A stretch of 59,719 bases of DNA from Paludibacteraceae bacterium (GCA_017471285.1 JAFUUZ010000052.1:1-59719), one strand, 5' to 3'. Positions 42,432 to 50,491 are shown, numbered from the stretch's first letter. Numbers and translations are program-made. Notes: generated by a model from the sequence alone, not told the origin.

Positions 42432-43455
42432 TCCCTTCTATCTGCGGCAACTCCTCCACCTTATGTATTATAAACCGCGCGTGTATCTTTTGATGCGAGA
42501 GGACGTGCGATAACTCGCAGACCGCCTGCGGCTGACAGAGTACAGACCGCTCCGCTGACTCACTTTCCTCGCTGGGGAACTCGTAGAGGTGATACCATAT
42601 ATCTTTCGGGTCCTCCCTCCGCCGGATAAGAGTATATACTTCTGACTGCTGATGGCTGACGGCTGACTGCTGTAAATAGATATGATAATCGAACCACCGG
42701 TCACGCACTTTCGGCCGCTGTTTGCGTACGGGCAATAACTCCGCCGTGCCGTGGGCATGCGCCGCACAGAAATCCGCCAGCGGACAACTCTCGCAACGAC
42801 TGACAACTGAATGCTGATGGCTGACGGCTTCTAACACAGGCGTGCAGTACAGCGCACCGAACTCCATGATAGCGGAGTTGAAGAGACGCGGGTTGTCGCG
42901 GTCCAGCAGTTCTTCTATCTTCTTGTGAAACAGTTTCTTTCCTGCCGTAGTGTCGAAAGGTTCGTCGATATCGAAAAGCCTTGCCACAACGCGATAGACA
43001 TTGCCGTCCATGGCAGGATAGGGCAGGTTGTATGCAAACGAAGCAATCGCTCCGGCGGTATAGTCTCCCACACCGGGCAAAGCCCGGATTTCCTCAAAAG
43101 TACGCGGAAAAACACTCCCTTCCTCCGTCTCCCGTCCCCCGTAACCGGTAACCCGTAACCTCTCTCCCGCAATCTTCTGCGCCGCTTTGTGCAGGTTTCG
43201 CGCGCGAGAGTAATAACCCAGTCCCTGCCATTCGCGCAAGACCTCCGCTTCGTCCGCTGCGGCCAGATCACGGACGGTAGGCCAACGCTGCAGAAAACGG
43301 CGGTAATACTCCAACCCCTGAGCAACACGCGTCTGTTGCAGAATGATCTCGCTCAGCCAGATGGCATATGGGTCATCCGTCTCACGCCACGGCAAGTCGC
43401 GGCGGTTAACGAAATACCATTCGTATAAACGGCTATATATGAGTGATTTAGCCAT
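42337..43455 (-). CDS. mutY: A/G-specific adenine glycosylase MutY with in-frame insertions
   Basis: A 372-residue DNA repair enzyme that removes A mispaired with 8-oxoG. Glu36 (SEIILQQT), the helix-hairpin-helix LPGVGDY (126-132) and catalytic Asp150 (AMDGNVYRV) are present. The [4Fe-4S] ligands are Cys204, Cys221, Cys224 and Cys230. The first spacing is 16 residues instead of the usual 6, because repeat family A (42800-42829) is inserted in that loop. Other insertions are at about 98-114, 263-272 and 298-315. The C-terminal NUDIX-like domain is present. The ATG at 43455 is chosen by homology. It converges on the DUF2520 gene. Confidence 0.93.
   Translation of the reverse strand: MAKSLIYSRLYEWYFVNRRDLPWRETDDPYAIWLSEIILQQTRVAQGLEYYRRFLQRWPTVRDLAAADEAEVLREWQGLGYYSRARNLHKAAQKIAGERLRVTGYGGRETEEGSVFPRTFEEIRALPGVGDYTAGAIASFAYNLPYPAMDGNVYRVVARLFDIDEPFDTTAGKKLFHKKIEELLDRDNPRLFNSAIMEFGALYCTPVLEAVSHQHSVVSRCESCPLADFCAAHAHGTAELLPVRKQRPKVRDRWFDYHIYLQQSAVSHQQSEVYTLIRRREDPKDIWYHLYEFPSEESESAERSVLCQPQAVCELSHVLSHQKIHARFIIHKVEELPQIEGTIAVRWEELDDYAFSRLTLRAIDTLRTSLPH
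42517..42576. repeat. Dispersed repeat family B inside mutY
   Basis: CAGACCGCCTGCGGCTGACAGAGTACAGACCGCTCC-type units, encoding about residues 298-315 of MutY. Confidence 0.8.
42643..42672. repeat. Dispersed repeat family A inside mutY (C-terminal domain)
   Basis: TGACTGCTGATGGCTGACGG plus another unit; encodes QQSAVSHQQSE. Confidence 0.8.
42800..42829. repeat. Dispersed repeat family A inside the MutY Fe-S loop
   Basis: CTGACAACTGAATGCTGATG plus GCTGACGGCT; encodes AVSHQHSVVS between Cys204 and Cys221. Confidence 0.85.
43129..43166. repeat. GTAACC-type repeat inside mutY
   Basis: CCCGTAACCGGTAACCCGTAACC; encodes the RLRVTGYGGRE stretch before the helix-hairpin-helix. Confidence 0.6.
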
Positions 43456-43512
43456 AAAAAATGACGTTTTTGAGCTATAAATACTAAAATTGACCACAAA
43501 ATTAGAAAAAAA

Positions 43513-43544
43513 TTTGCACATGTCAAAATATTTTACTAATTTTG
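43513..43544 (+). promoter_or_regulatory. Promoter of the HU gene
   Basis: -33 TTTG (43513-43516), 20-nt spacer, -7 TAATTTTG (43537-43544). The leader of about 65 nt contains a GAAGGAGGATCACTCCTC stretch with a short GGAG/CTCC hairpin. Confidence 0.8.
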
Positions 43545-43612
43545 CACGATTTTTTCGCGGAAGGAGGATCACTCCTCTCTAAAAACAGAAAATTTATAAC
43601 AGACAATATAGT

Positions 43613-43903
43613 ATGACAAAAGCAGAATTAGTAAATGAAATTGCGATCAGCACGGGTTATGACAAGAAGTCAATCAACCTGATACTGGACAGCATGCTGG
43701 ATCACGTCAGGAAGTCTCTTGGCGAAGGGGAATTTGTTTACATGCGCGGTTTCGGAAGCTTTATCCTGAAGACCCGCAAAGCGAAAGTGGCGCGCAACAT
43801 ACGTTCCAAAACGTCCGTTGATGTGCCCGAGCACTCGATACCCTTCTTTGTGCCCGCTAAGGAGTTCAAAGCCGTTGTAAGAGACGTAAAAGGAAAAAAA
43901 TAA
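43613..43903 (+). CDS. HU/IHF-family DNA-binding protein
   Basis: A 96-residue nucleoid protein that bends DNA as a dimer. The N-terminal MTKAELVNEIAISTGYDKKSI and the arm region GFGSFILKTRKAKVARNIRS match the family; in the arm tip the usual RNP is replaced by SIPFFVPAKEF after it. It is the first gene of a plus-strand cluster with a 29-residue basic protein and rng. Confidence 0.95.
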   Translation: MTKAELVNEIAISTGYDKKSINLILDSMLDHVRKSLGEGEFVYMRGFGSFILKTRKAKVARNIRSKTSVDVPEHSIPFFVPAKEFKAVVRDVKGKK

Positions 43904-43936
43904 CATTAGTATAATAACATTTTAAATTAAACAATT

Positions 43937-44026
43937 ATGCCAAACGGAAAGAAGCATAAGAGACACAAGATGTCAACGCACAAACGTAAAAAACGTCTGC
44001 GCAAGAATCGTCATAAGCATAAGTAA
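43937..44026 (+). CDS. 29-residue highly basic conserved protein (ribosomal-type)
   Basis: A very short frame starting MPNGKKHKRHKMSTHKRK and ending NRHKHK; 20 of 29 residues are Lys, Arg or His. From memory, nearly identical short proteins occur throughout Bacteroidota between HU and RNase G genes, and the composition suits a small ribosomal protein bound to rRNA. It begins 33 nt after the HU stop. A large hairpin follows it, before rng. Confidence 0.75.
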   Translation: MPNGKKHKRHKMSTHKRKKRLRKNRHKHK

Positions 44027-44043
44027 TCGACGATCGTATTTTT

Positions 44044-44093
44044 AGCTTTGTGGCTCAAGACCCGCCTAAGTGTAGCCGGGTTGCCACAAGGCT
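44044..44093 (+). terminator. Terminator/attenuator between the small basic protein and rng
   Basis: AGCTTTGTGGC (44044-44054) pairs with GCCACAAGGCT (44083-44093), and an inner ACCCG pairs with CGGGT. TTTATTTTTATAA follows. rng starts 25 nt later with no promoter of its own visible, so partial read-through is likely. Confidence 0.8.
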
Positions 44094-44118
44094 TTTATTT
44101 TTATAAAACTCAACAAAT

Positions 44119-45696
44119 ATGAAAAGCGAATTAATTGTGGACGTACAGCCGCAAGAGATCGCAATAGCGCTGACCGAGGATGACCGGCTGCAGGAAGTGG
44201 CGCGTGAGAAACGCAATGAAGACAATTTCGCAGTAGGTAACATTTATTACGGCAGAGTCAAAAAAGTGATGCCGGCGCTCAATGCGGTTTTTGTGGATGT
44301 GGGTCATGAGAAAGAAGCTTTTCTGCACTATTTGGATTTAGGTTCTCAGTTTCGTACGCTGCAAACGTATGTTACCAAAGCCGTTTCGGACAGACGCCGG
44401 ATTCCGGTCATCACCAAGACTCCGCGCCAACCCGAAGTAGGTAAAGAGGGACAGATAGCCGAGGTCCTCAAAGTAGGCGATCCTATTCTTGTGCAGGTTT
44501 CCAAAGAACCTATCAACACCAAAGGACCGCGCCTGACTGCAGAGATCTCTATCGCCGGACGGAATATCGTCCTCATTCCCTTTACCGACGGAGTCATGGT
44601 CTCCCAGAAAATCAAACGGGAAGCGGAGAGACAACGTCTCAAACAACTGATGCTTTCTATCAAACCGCAAGGTTTCGGCATCATCATCCGCACCGTAGCT
44701 GAAGACAAACGTGCCGCTGAGTTAGACAACGAACTGCGCCTCCTGATGGAGCGGTGGACACAGACCGTCAAAACACTCCAGCAGAAAGAGCCCGTCAGCC
44801 TCGTGAGCGAAGAGATGGGACGTACACTCGGTATCATCCGAGACGTGCTCAGCCCCGATTTCACTTCCATTCAGATCAATGACAAGGAGATCTACGAAGA
44901 CGTACGGCATTATCTAAGGCTCATCGCTCCCGAAAGCGAGAAGATTGTCAAACTCTACAAAGGCGCACAGCCTATTTTTGACCATTTCGACATCACCCGG
45001 CAGATGAAAACGGGACTCGGCAGAACGGTCGGTTTTAAACATGGGGGATACCTCATTATCGAGAAAACCGAAGCACTGTTCTCCATTGATGTCAATTCCG
45101 GCAGCAAGAAACTGTTCGAGGACCAGGAGCAAAACGCCTTCCAGTTCAACATGTTGGCGGCCGACGAGTTAGTGCACCAACTGCGCCTGCGCGATATTGG
45201 CGGTATCATCATCGTGGATTTTATCGACATGGATGACAAAGGCCACCAGCAGCAGCTGTACGACTATGTACGCAAACTGATGGAACGCGACCGGGCAAAG
45301 CATAATGTGCTGCAACTCAGTAAGTTCGGACTCATGCAGATCACGCGCCAGCGCGTGCGGCCCGCAGTGGAAGTGGACGTCACAGAGGTATGCCCCACAT
45401 GCGGAGGAAAAGGTAAGATCCAGTCTTCCATCCTCTTCACCGACCAGATCGAAGAAGCTTGTGCACACATGTCTTCCCATCACGGACGGGGATTGAAACT
45501 GCATCTCCACCCATATGTGTACGCCTACGTGACGCACGGGTGGATCGCTTCACTCGCCGGCAAGTGGCGCAGGGAGTATGGCGTAAAAGTGATGGAAAAC
45601 CAGGCACTCGGCATGCTCGAGATGAGGTTCTACAACGAGAAAGGAGACATCCTGCAACACACGGAGGAACATGCTCCTGCCAAAGCAGAAAAGTAA
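44119..45696 (+). CDS. rng: Ribonuclease G/E family endoribonuclease
   Basis: A 525-residue RNase that matures 16S rRNA and cleaves mRNA. The S1 domain spans about 37-130 (GNIYYGRVKKVMPALNAVFVDVG). The 5'-sensor and RNase H-like regions follow. The metal-binding aspartates are Asp324 (FSIDVNSG) and Asp367 (IIIVDFID). The zinc-link is CPTCGGKG with Cys425 and Cys428. The length and lack of a C-terminal scaffold match RNase G. It lies downstream of HU and the small basic protein, the common Bacteroidota order. Confidence 0.97.
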   Translation: MKSELIVDVQPQEIAIALTEDDRLQEVAREKRNEDNFAVGNIYYGRVKKVMPALNAVFVDVGHEKEAFLHYLDLGSQFRTLQTYVTKAVSDRRRIPVITKTPRQPEVGKEGQIAEVLKVGDPILVQVSKEPINTKGPRLTAEISIAGRNIVLIPFTDGVMVSQKIKREAERQRLKQLMLSIKPQGFGIIIRTVAEDKRAAELDNELRLLMERWTQTVKTLQQKEPVSLVSEEMGRTLGIIRDVLSPDFTSIQINDKEIYEDVRHYLRLIAPESEKIVKLYKGAQPIFDHFDITRQMKTGLGRTVGFKHGGYLIIEKTEALFSIDVNSGSKKLFEDQEQNAFQFNMLAADELVHQLRLRDIGGIIIVDFIDMDDKGHQQQLYDYVRKLMERDRAKHNVLQLSKFGLMQITRQRVRPAVEVDVTEVCPTCGGKGKIQSSILFTDQIEEACAHMSSHHGRGLKLHLHPYVYAYVTHGWIASLAGKWRREYGVKVMENQALGMLEMRFYNEKGDILQHTEEHAPAKAEK

Positions 45697-45708
45697 CAGA
45701 AAAAGAAA

Positions 45709-45726
45709 AGCCCGCACTCGCGGGCT
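45709..45726 (-). terminator. Terminator for the RNR-C-terminal-like gene
   Basis: AGCCCGC, loop ACTC, GCGGGCT, followed on the minus strand by TTTTCTTTTTC. It is also the first hairpin after rng on the plus strand, where no T run follows. Confidence 0.75.
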
Positions 45727-45753
45727 CAACTTTCAACTCTCAACTCTCAACTT
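45727..45753. repeat. Dispersed repeat family F
   Basis: CAACTTTCAACTCTCAACTC; related to 56814-56837 in lpdA. It covers the last codons of the RNR-like gene. Confidence 0.7.
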
Positions 45754-46231
45754 CCATCTCTTCTACTTCAGCTCCGGGGATGTACCTTTTCAGCACACGG
45801 GCTACACCGGTGGTCCAGTTGTTGATAGAGTCATTGTCCATCTGCAGACCGCTGATCATATGTACCACCTGGTCTATCGGCATGCCGTACCGCAGCACAC
45901 CCGATATCAGACGCGCGTAGTTCCAGAACTCGCGGTCGAACTTGTAACTCAGTCCTTCCACAGTCGTCTTGAAACCGCGGGTGTTGACGAACTGGAAGTC
46001 ATACCGCTTCGTGCCGTCCTCTTTGACAACCTTGATGATCTTGCCTTTGGTAACGGACTTGGGCAACGCTATTCCCATCTCGTCGTCTGCCAGACCCGTG
46101 AAGATCTCATACGGACGACCGTCTTTCAGACCCACGAACGCAATCCATTTGTCTTTCTGGTTCTGGAACCGCACGACGTCGCATTCCAACTCCGCCGGTC
46201 GCTTTAACAGGGTGTTCTCTGTATTTTCCAT
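45740..46231 (-). CDS. Stand-alone C-terminal domain of class II ribonucleotide reductase (NrdJb-like)
   Basis: A 163-residue protein that matches the region just before the C-terminal zinc-binding tail of adenosylcobalamin-dependent ribonucleotide reductase: KRPAELECDVVRFQNQKDKW, GRPYEIFTGLADDE, RYDFQFVNTRGFKTTVEG and YWNYARLISGVLRYG-like WNYARLISGVLRYGM. It stops before the CxxC...CxxC tail. Catalytic barrel sequences are absent, and no nrdJ lies within 59 kb. It may act as a separate subunit, as NrdJb does in Pseudomonas, or be an evolutionary remnant or regulator. It follows the thioesterase by 73 nt, across a family B repeat. Confidence 0.75.
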   Translation of the reverse strand: MENTENTLLKRPAELECDVVRFQNQKDKWIAFVGLKDGRPYEIFTGLADDEMGIALPKSVTKGKIIKVVKEDGTKRYDFQFVNTRGFKTTVEGLSYKFDREFWNYARLISGVLRYGMPIDQVVHMISGLQMDNDSINNWTTGVARVLKRYIPGAEVEEMEVES

Positions 46232-46260
46232 AATTATTGATTGTATATGTGCTTTTCTCT

Positions 46261-46307
46261 TTGAGCAGGCTTGCCTGCGGTCTTTCTTCTTTGAGCGCAG
46301 CGGTCTA
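46261..46307. repeat. Dispersed repeat family B between the RNR-like and thioesterase genes
   Basis: Two units (TTGAGCAGGCTTGCCTGCGG and TTGAGCGCAGCGGTCT); the block touches the thioesterase stop codon. Confidence 0.65.
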
Positions 46308-47048
46308 ACTGATACTTATCTTCGCGGAGCAAGAGGTCTCTCCCGCTTCGTTCTTAAGTTGGTATTGCACGCCGTCCGGCGTAACGAGATAGAGCGTCTG
46401 CAGCGTCTCGCCCGCCATCGCTTCCTTGCTGTAATTGATATCCAGCCGTACTTTCTTGCCGTAGTAATCCGGCAGGTACGCATCGGTCATCGCCTGCAGA
46501 TAGCGGCAACTATTGCAATGTCCGTTGTAGTCGATATCGGAATACACCACTTTGTGCGTTTCGCACCCTGTCGGCTCAGGAATGGTCGTCATTCGTACGC
46601 GGCTCATCTCTATCACTTCGCCGTCCACGCAGTCCGCGAACATCGGGTCGTCGAAGATGTTCACGATCTCGCGTTTCTCCAGATCCAGCACCGCCCAGAC
46701 GCTCTTGCATTGCCCGATTAAAATCCATTCATCTGATGGCTGATGGCTGAATTCTGAGGGCTTCGCATATATGCGGAAATTACGGGTACTCAGCATATGT
46801 GAGTTGCTCTCGATCCATGTCTCGAACCGCACTTGCTGGCAATGCGTCGGCAGTTCGTACATCTCTACGCTCAGCCGCGTCAGGATCCATGTCAGTCCGC
46901 GCGGATGAAGCACCGCAATGCCGAATCCCAACTCGTCCGCTACGGTACCTGCTACTTCCAGCAGGTAGTTCTCCAGGTTGAACAGCCGCAACTTCTTCGC
47001 CCCGTCCACTTCCTGGTACTTAATCTCGTATTCGTAATTATATTTCAT
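46305..47048 (-). CDS. Acyl-ACP thioesterase
   Basis: A 247-residue double-hotdog enzyme that releases fatty acids from acyl carrier protein. The first hotdog has YQEVDGAKKLRLFNLENYLLE and PRGLTWILTRL. The second has the catalytic YSDIDYNGHCNSCRYLQ, with the conserved Asp/Asn-x-x-His pattern. About 10 residues (KPSEFSHQPSDE) in a surface loop come from repeat family A (46733-46758). It overlaps the S9 peptidase gene by 11 nt and so is translationally coupled to it. Confidence 0.88.
   Translation of the reverse strand: MKYNYEYEIKYQEVDGAKKLRLFNLENYLLEVAGTVADELGFGIAVLHPRGLTWILTRLSVEMYELPTHCQQVRFETWIESNSHMLSTRNFRIYAKPSEFSHQPSDEWILIGQCKSVWAVLDLEKREIVNIFDDPMFADCVDGEVIEMSRVRMTTIPEPTGCETHKVVYSDIDYNGHCNSCRYLQAMTDAYLPDYYGKKVRLDINYSKEAMAGETLQTLYLVTPDGVQYQLKNEAGETSCSAKISIS
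46733..46758. repeat. Dispersed repeat family A inside the thioesterase gene
   Basis: CTGATGGCTGATGGCTGAAT; encodes SHQPSD. Confidence 0.75.
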
Positions 47049-49257
47049 CCTCTTCGTCCTCCATTAAATGCATATCCAGGAATCTACGGAACTCTCTTTG
47101 CCAGAGAATGCCGTTCTGCGGTTTGAGCACCCAGTGGTTCTCGTCCGGGAAGATCAGTAACTCAGCCGGTACGCCGCGCATCTTGGCGGCATCAAAGGCT
47201 GCCATAGCCTGGTTAGCCAGAATACGGTAGTCTTTCTCGCCGTGGATACAGAGGATCGGCGTGTCCCATTTATCCACGAACCGATGCGGACTGTTCTCAA
47301 ACGTGCGCTGCGCGATCTTGTTGTCTTTCTCCCAGTACGCACCGCCCATGTCCCAGTTGGCAAACCATTTCTCCTCGGTCTCCAGATATTGCATCTCCAG
47401 ATTGAAGATACCGTCATGCGCAATGAACGCTTTGAACCGTCCGTCGTGGTGGCCTGCTATCCAGTAGACGCTGAACCCGCCGAAAGAAGCACCCACGCAA
47501 CCTAAATGGTCCTTGTCCACATACGGCTCTTTGCAGAACTCGTCGATGGCGGTGAAATAATCCTTCATGCACTGGCCTCCGTAGTCGCCGCTGATCTCTT
47601 CGTTCCATTCCTTGCCGAATCCCGGCAGACCCCTTCTGTTCGGCGCCACGATGATATAATCGCCAGCGCTCATCATCATGAAATTCCAGCGGAACGACCA
47701 GAACTGGCTCACCGGACTCTGCGGACCGCCCTCGCAATACAGGATAGTCGGATATTTCTTCGCCGGATCGAAATGCGGCGGATAGATGATCCACGTCAGC
47801 ATATCTTTTCCGTCCGTCGTCTTCTGCCACCGCGGCTCAACGGTCGAACGCTCGATCTGGTTGTATATATTGTCGTTCTCGTGGGTCAGCTGTTCCAGCG
47901 GCTGGTTGTACGTGTCGAACGGTTGCTCGTAATAGATCTCCGTATGGGCGTACTGCTCATGGTCTTTGCGCAGCCATTCGCGGATGTCGAGATGGTAAAT
48001 CTCATTCGCCTGACGCATGGAGTGACCTAACAGATATGCCTGATAATCCGTCACATCACCCAGACCCAGATCCCATTGACCTTCTGTCAGTTTGCTTGTC
48101 CAGCCGTCCAATGTGACGCGGTAGAGCTGGACGGTAGCATGCTTGCAAGCGGTGAAGACCAGCGCCGTGTCGTCCAGCCATTTGTATTCATCGACATTGG
48201 TGTCCATCGCGCGGCTCAGGAAACGCTTCTCGCCTGTCTCCAAATTGAGAGCCATCAGCCGGTTCTCGTCGCTCTCATAACCATCGCGTTCCATGGACTG
48301 CCACGCTATCCATTGCCCGTCGGGCGAATAACTCGGATTGGTGTCATACCCTTTGTTGTCCGCGGTGATGTTCTTATGCGTACGCGTGCGTAAATCATAT
48401 AGGTATATGTCGCTGTTCGTGCTCACGGCGTATTCCAGACCGGTCTTCTTGCGGCAGGTGTACGCTATCTCTTCGTTGTTCGGGTTCCATGCTAACTGCT
48501 CTATACCGCCGAAAGGTTTCATCGGACTCTCATAAGCCGTGCCTTCCAGGATATTGACACTCTCGCCTAATTTGGCGGACTTCATCCGTTCGCCCTCACC
48601 GAAATACTCGGTCTCCAACTCGCATACAAACGGCTGCGGAATCGTTTCCACCCATTCGTCCCAGTGCTTGTACATCAAGTCGTCATACATGCGTCCCGTT
48701 GCCAGCGGCAGATCGGGGTATAAGTCTTTCGTGCGGCAAATATCGTTGCGCTGTACTTGTTTGATCAGAATGATCTTGTCCCGCATTGGCGAGAGCAAAA
48801 ATCCCTCAATATCCTCTGCGCCTTCTACTTCCACCTCCTCTTTGTCCCTGCGGAGATAGAGTTTGCCGCCTTTGAGGTATGCCAGACAGCCGCTGTTGCC
48901 GAACCATGCCGGTTCGTATCCTACAAACTCATCCACTAAGAGAGGTTCTTTCTCCCCTCCTTTTCGGGAGGGGCCGGGGGTAGGCTCCCCGAACGGATTA
49001 ACAATCCGGATCCACGTCGTGCTCCGGTTCTCCTCCACGGAATAATAGCTCACGGTGTAAGCAAGCAGACCTGTCTCGATGTCGCTCTTGACGGAACCGA
49101 TGCGGCCCATCGCCCAAAGCCCTTCCGGTGTCAAACGGCCGCCTTCAATCGTGATCTGAGGCTTCGTGACAGGAGCTTTGCCTTCACTCGCTTTCTCTGT
49201 GCATGACACACCAATAATTGCCATAACTGCCAATACAAATAATTTCCAATTTTTCAT
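47038..49257 (-). CDS. S9-family prolyl oligopeptidase-like lipoprotein
   Basis: A 739-residue exported serine peptidase. The signal peptide has lipobox VSC (Cys19). A beta-propeller with WD40-like units (SYSPDGQWIAWQSMERDG) occupies about residues 60-470. The alpha/beta hydrolase domain has YCEGGPQSPV, the nucleophile elbow GASFGGFS and catalytic His near DENHWVL. It resembles the DPP-IV/DPP5/acylaminoacyl peptidase group that processes peptides in the periplasm. Repeat family E (48951-48994) adds EPTPGPSRKGGEKE near residue 95. A promoter lies just upstream. Confidence 0.92.
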   Translation of the reverse strand: MKNWKLFVLAVMAIIGVSCTEKASEGKAPVTKPQITIEGGRLTPEGLWAMGRIGSVKSDIETGLLAYTVSYYSVEENRSTTWIRIVNPFGEPTPGPSRKGGEKEPLLVDEFVGYEPAWFGNSGCLAYLKGGKLYLRRDKEEVEVEGAEDIEGFLLSPMRDKIILIKQVQRNDICRTKDLYPDLPLATGRMYDDLMYKHWDEWVETIPQPFVCELETEYFGEGERMKSAKLGESVNILEGTAYESPMKPFGGIEQLAWNPNNEEIAYTCRKKTGLEYAVSTNSDIYLYDLRTRTHKNITADNKGYDTNPSYSPDGQWIAWQSMERDGYESDENRLMALNLETGEKRFLSRAMDTNVDEYKWLDDTALVFTACKHATVQLYRVTLDGWTSKLTEGQWDLGLGDVTDYQAYLLGHSMRQANEIYHLDIREWLRKDHEQYAHTEIYYEQPFDTYNQPLEQLTHENDNIYNQIERSTVEPRWQKTTDGKDMLTWIIYPPHFDPAKKYPTILYCEGGPQSPVSQFWSFRWNFMMMSAGDYIIVAPNRRGLPGFGKEWNEEISGDYGGQCMKDYFTAIDEFCKEPYVDKDHLGCVGASFGGFSVYWIAGHHDGRFKAFIAHDGIFNLEMQYLETEEKWFANWDMGGAYWEKDNKIAQRTFENSPHRFVDKWDTPILCIHGEKDYRILANQAMAAFDAAKMRGVPAELLIFPDENHWVLKPQNGILWQREFRRFLDMHLMEDEEDEI
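48951..48994. repeat. Dispersed repeat family E inside the S9 peptidase gene
   Basis: TCTCCCCTCCTTTTCGGGAG plus GGGCCGGGGGTAGG: an inverted G/C block like those in rsmH and at 54183-54216. Confidence 0.8.
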
Positions 49258-49278
49258 TGCTATTCACTTTTGCGACTG

Positions 49279-49310
49279 CAAAAGTACAAAAAAAATTGCA
49301 CATACACAAA
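49279..49310 (-). promoter_or_regulatory. Promoter of the S9 peptidase-thioesterase operon
   Basis: Minus-strand -7 TACTTTTG (49286-49279), 20-nt spacer, -33 TTTG (49310-49307). Confidence 0.75.
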
Positions 49311-49490
49311 TTTTGCACGAAAATTGTCAGCATTTTTTCGCTGCTTTGTGTTGTTTGGGCTCGCGGTGTAGGCGGATTACCGCTTCGTGCCCGCTTTGGC
49401 GGACATTATTATCTTCGTCCGTCTCTATTCGTAGAATATCGCCCGCCCGGACTTCGATAAATGCGAATATAACGTTTTTTTTCTTCAAAA
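49311..49490. other. Intergenic stretch with no recognised gene
   Basis: 180 nt between the S9 promoter and the 6S-like RNA promoter. It is moderately G+C-rich with small inverted pieces, but no frame, RNA fold or repeat family that I can support. Confidence 0.4.
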
Positions 49491-49522
49491 TTTGCACATG
49501 TCAAAAATAATTCGTAATTTTG
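49491..49522 (+). promoter_or_regulatory. Promoter of the 6S-like RNA
   Basis: -33 TTTG (49491-49494), 20-nt spacer, -7 TAATTTTG (49515-49522). Confidence 0.7.
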
Positions 49523-49599
49523 CAGCGCAAAATGCAAATCGTCTATTGCAGACGTAAAATTGCAAGGAAAATATAATCGGTGCAAAGTGTTGCACTACA

Positions 49600-49778
49600 A
49601 TAAAGCGTTATAAGCAGAACTTGAGTTTTGAAACTTCGACAACTTCAAAATTATTGTGAATCAAGCAAATGCCTATGCGCTCGCGCCATCGGCGTGAGCT
49701 TTTGCGTAGAATTTGATTCACAAGGTAGTCGAAGACCTCAAAACTCAAAGGACACGAACAGAAGTTCACGTTTTTTTT
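49600..49778 (+). ncRNA. ssrS: 6S-like regulatory RNA (SsrS; Bacteroidales-1 type)
   Basis: A long rod fold is readable. TTGAGTTTTGA (49621-49631) pairs with TCAAAACTCAA (49738-49748), and CTTCGAC (49634-49640) with GTCGAAG (49728-49734). An asymmetric bubble follows (15 nt and 6 nt), then GTGAATCAA (49656-49664) with TTGATTCAC (49713-49721). The top is an apical hairpin, GCTCGCGCC with GGCGTGAGC. A run of eight T ends it (49771-49778). The closing stem, central bubble and apical stem are the 6S layout, which mimics an open promoter and binds the housekeeping RNA polymerase holoenzyme. The transcript may start near 49529 and be processed. No sequence search was possible. Confidence 0.65.
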
Positions 49779-49815
49779 GTATTATATTATTAACAATCAA
49801 ATAAAATTTATAATT

Positions 49816-50271
49816 ATGAAACACGCAAAGTTGATTCTTTTATTGATGGCAGTTGCAGCAATGGCATCCTGCGAACCTCAAATGCCAGAGGAAAAACGTT
49901 TCCCTAATGCACAGGTAAAATTTGAGTACAGAGAAGTTGAACGCACAGAACAAGAGATCCGAAACAATGTAGGACAATACAAGGTGGAATTTATCAACAA
50001 ATCCACGCCTCAGGAATTGAAAGCATATATCTGGTGGATAGAGGGGGATCCTACATATGATGCAGCACCAACCAGGAGCGTGGAAGAATTTCAGCATTAT
50101 TTTATTGTAGATGGAGCACGCAAAGTGTCATTGACGTGTGTTGATCAATATCGATTAAATTTTGACAATAGTTTGTATGATGATACTCTCTTTTTCTATA
50201 CTGATAGTTTTACCATAAATATTACAGGTCACACAGACTCGGTATGGCGAACTCCAGAACCGATTAGATGA
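49816..50271 (+). CDS. Small lipoprotein of unknown function
   Basis: A 151-residue lipoprotein: signal MKHAKLILLLMAVAAMASC with Cys19. The mature part has KVEFINKSTPQELKAYIWWIEGD, which resembles PKD-like or Ig-like Bacteroidales lipoproteins, and ends FTINITGHTDSVWRT. I do not recognise a family. It lies 37 nt past the 6S-like RNA T run with no clear promoter of its own, and ends in a strong terminator. Confidence 0.7.
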   Translation: MKHAKLILLLMAVAAMASCEPQMPEEKRFPNAQVKFEYREVERTEQEIRNNVGQYKVEFINKSTPQELKAYIWWIEGDPTYDAAPTRSVEEFQHYFIVDGARKVSLTCVDQYRLNFDNSLYDDTLFFYTDSFTINITGHTDSVWRTPEPIR

Positions 50272-50305
50272 GTTTTTGATAAGAAATTTTAAATCTCAAT
50301 TTTGT

Positions 50306-50329
50306 GCCCGAGTGTCACTCGGGCTTTTT
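50306..50329 (+). terminator. Terminator after the small lipoprotein gene
   Basis: GCCCGAG, TGTCA loop, CTCGGGC, TTTTT. Confidence 0.9.
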
Positions 50330-50491
50330 ATGAATTTTAAATATATTAGTTCTCAAGGTCGGTATATACTGTTTACACATTTAGCACTCTTAAGTAGGTG
50401 ATTCATGAGTTATTGAATATTATTTTGGATAAATAAACAGTAAAAATATCCGTAAATTTCATGTTTTTCGTTTTTTTTGAAGACATTTCTA

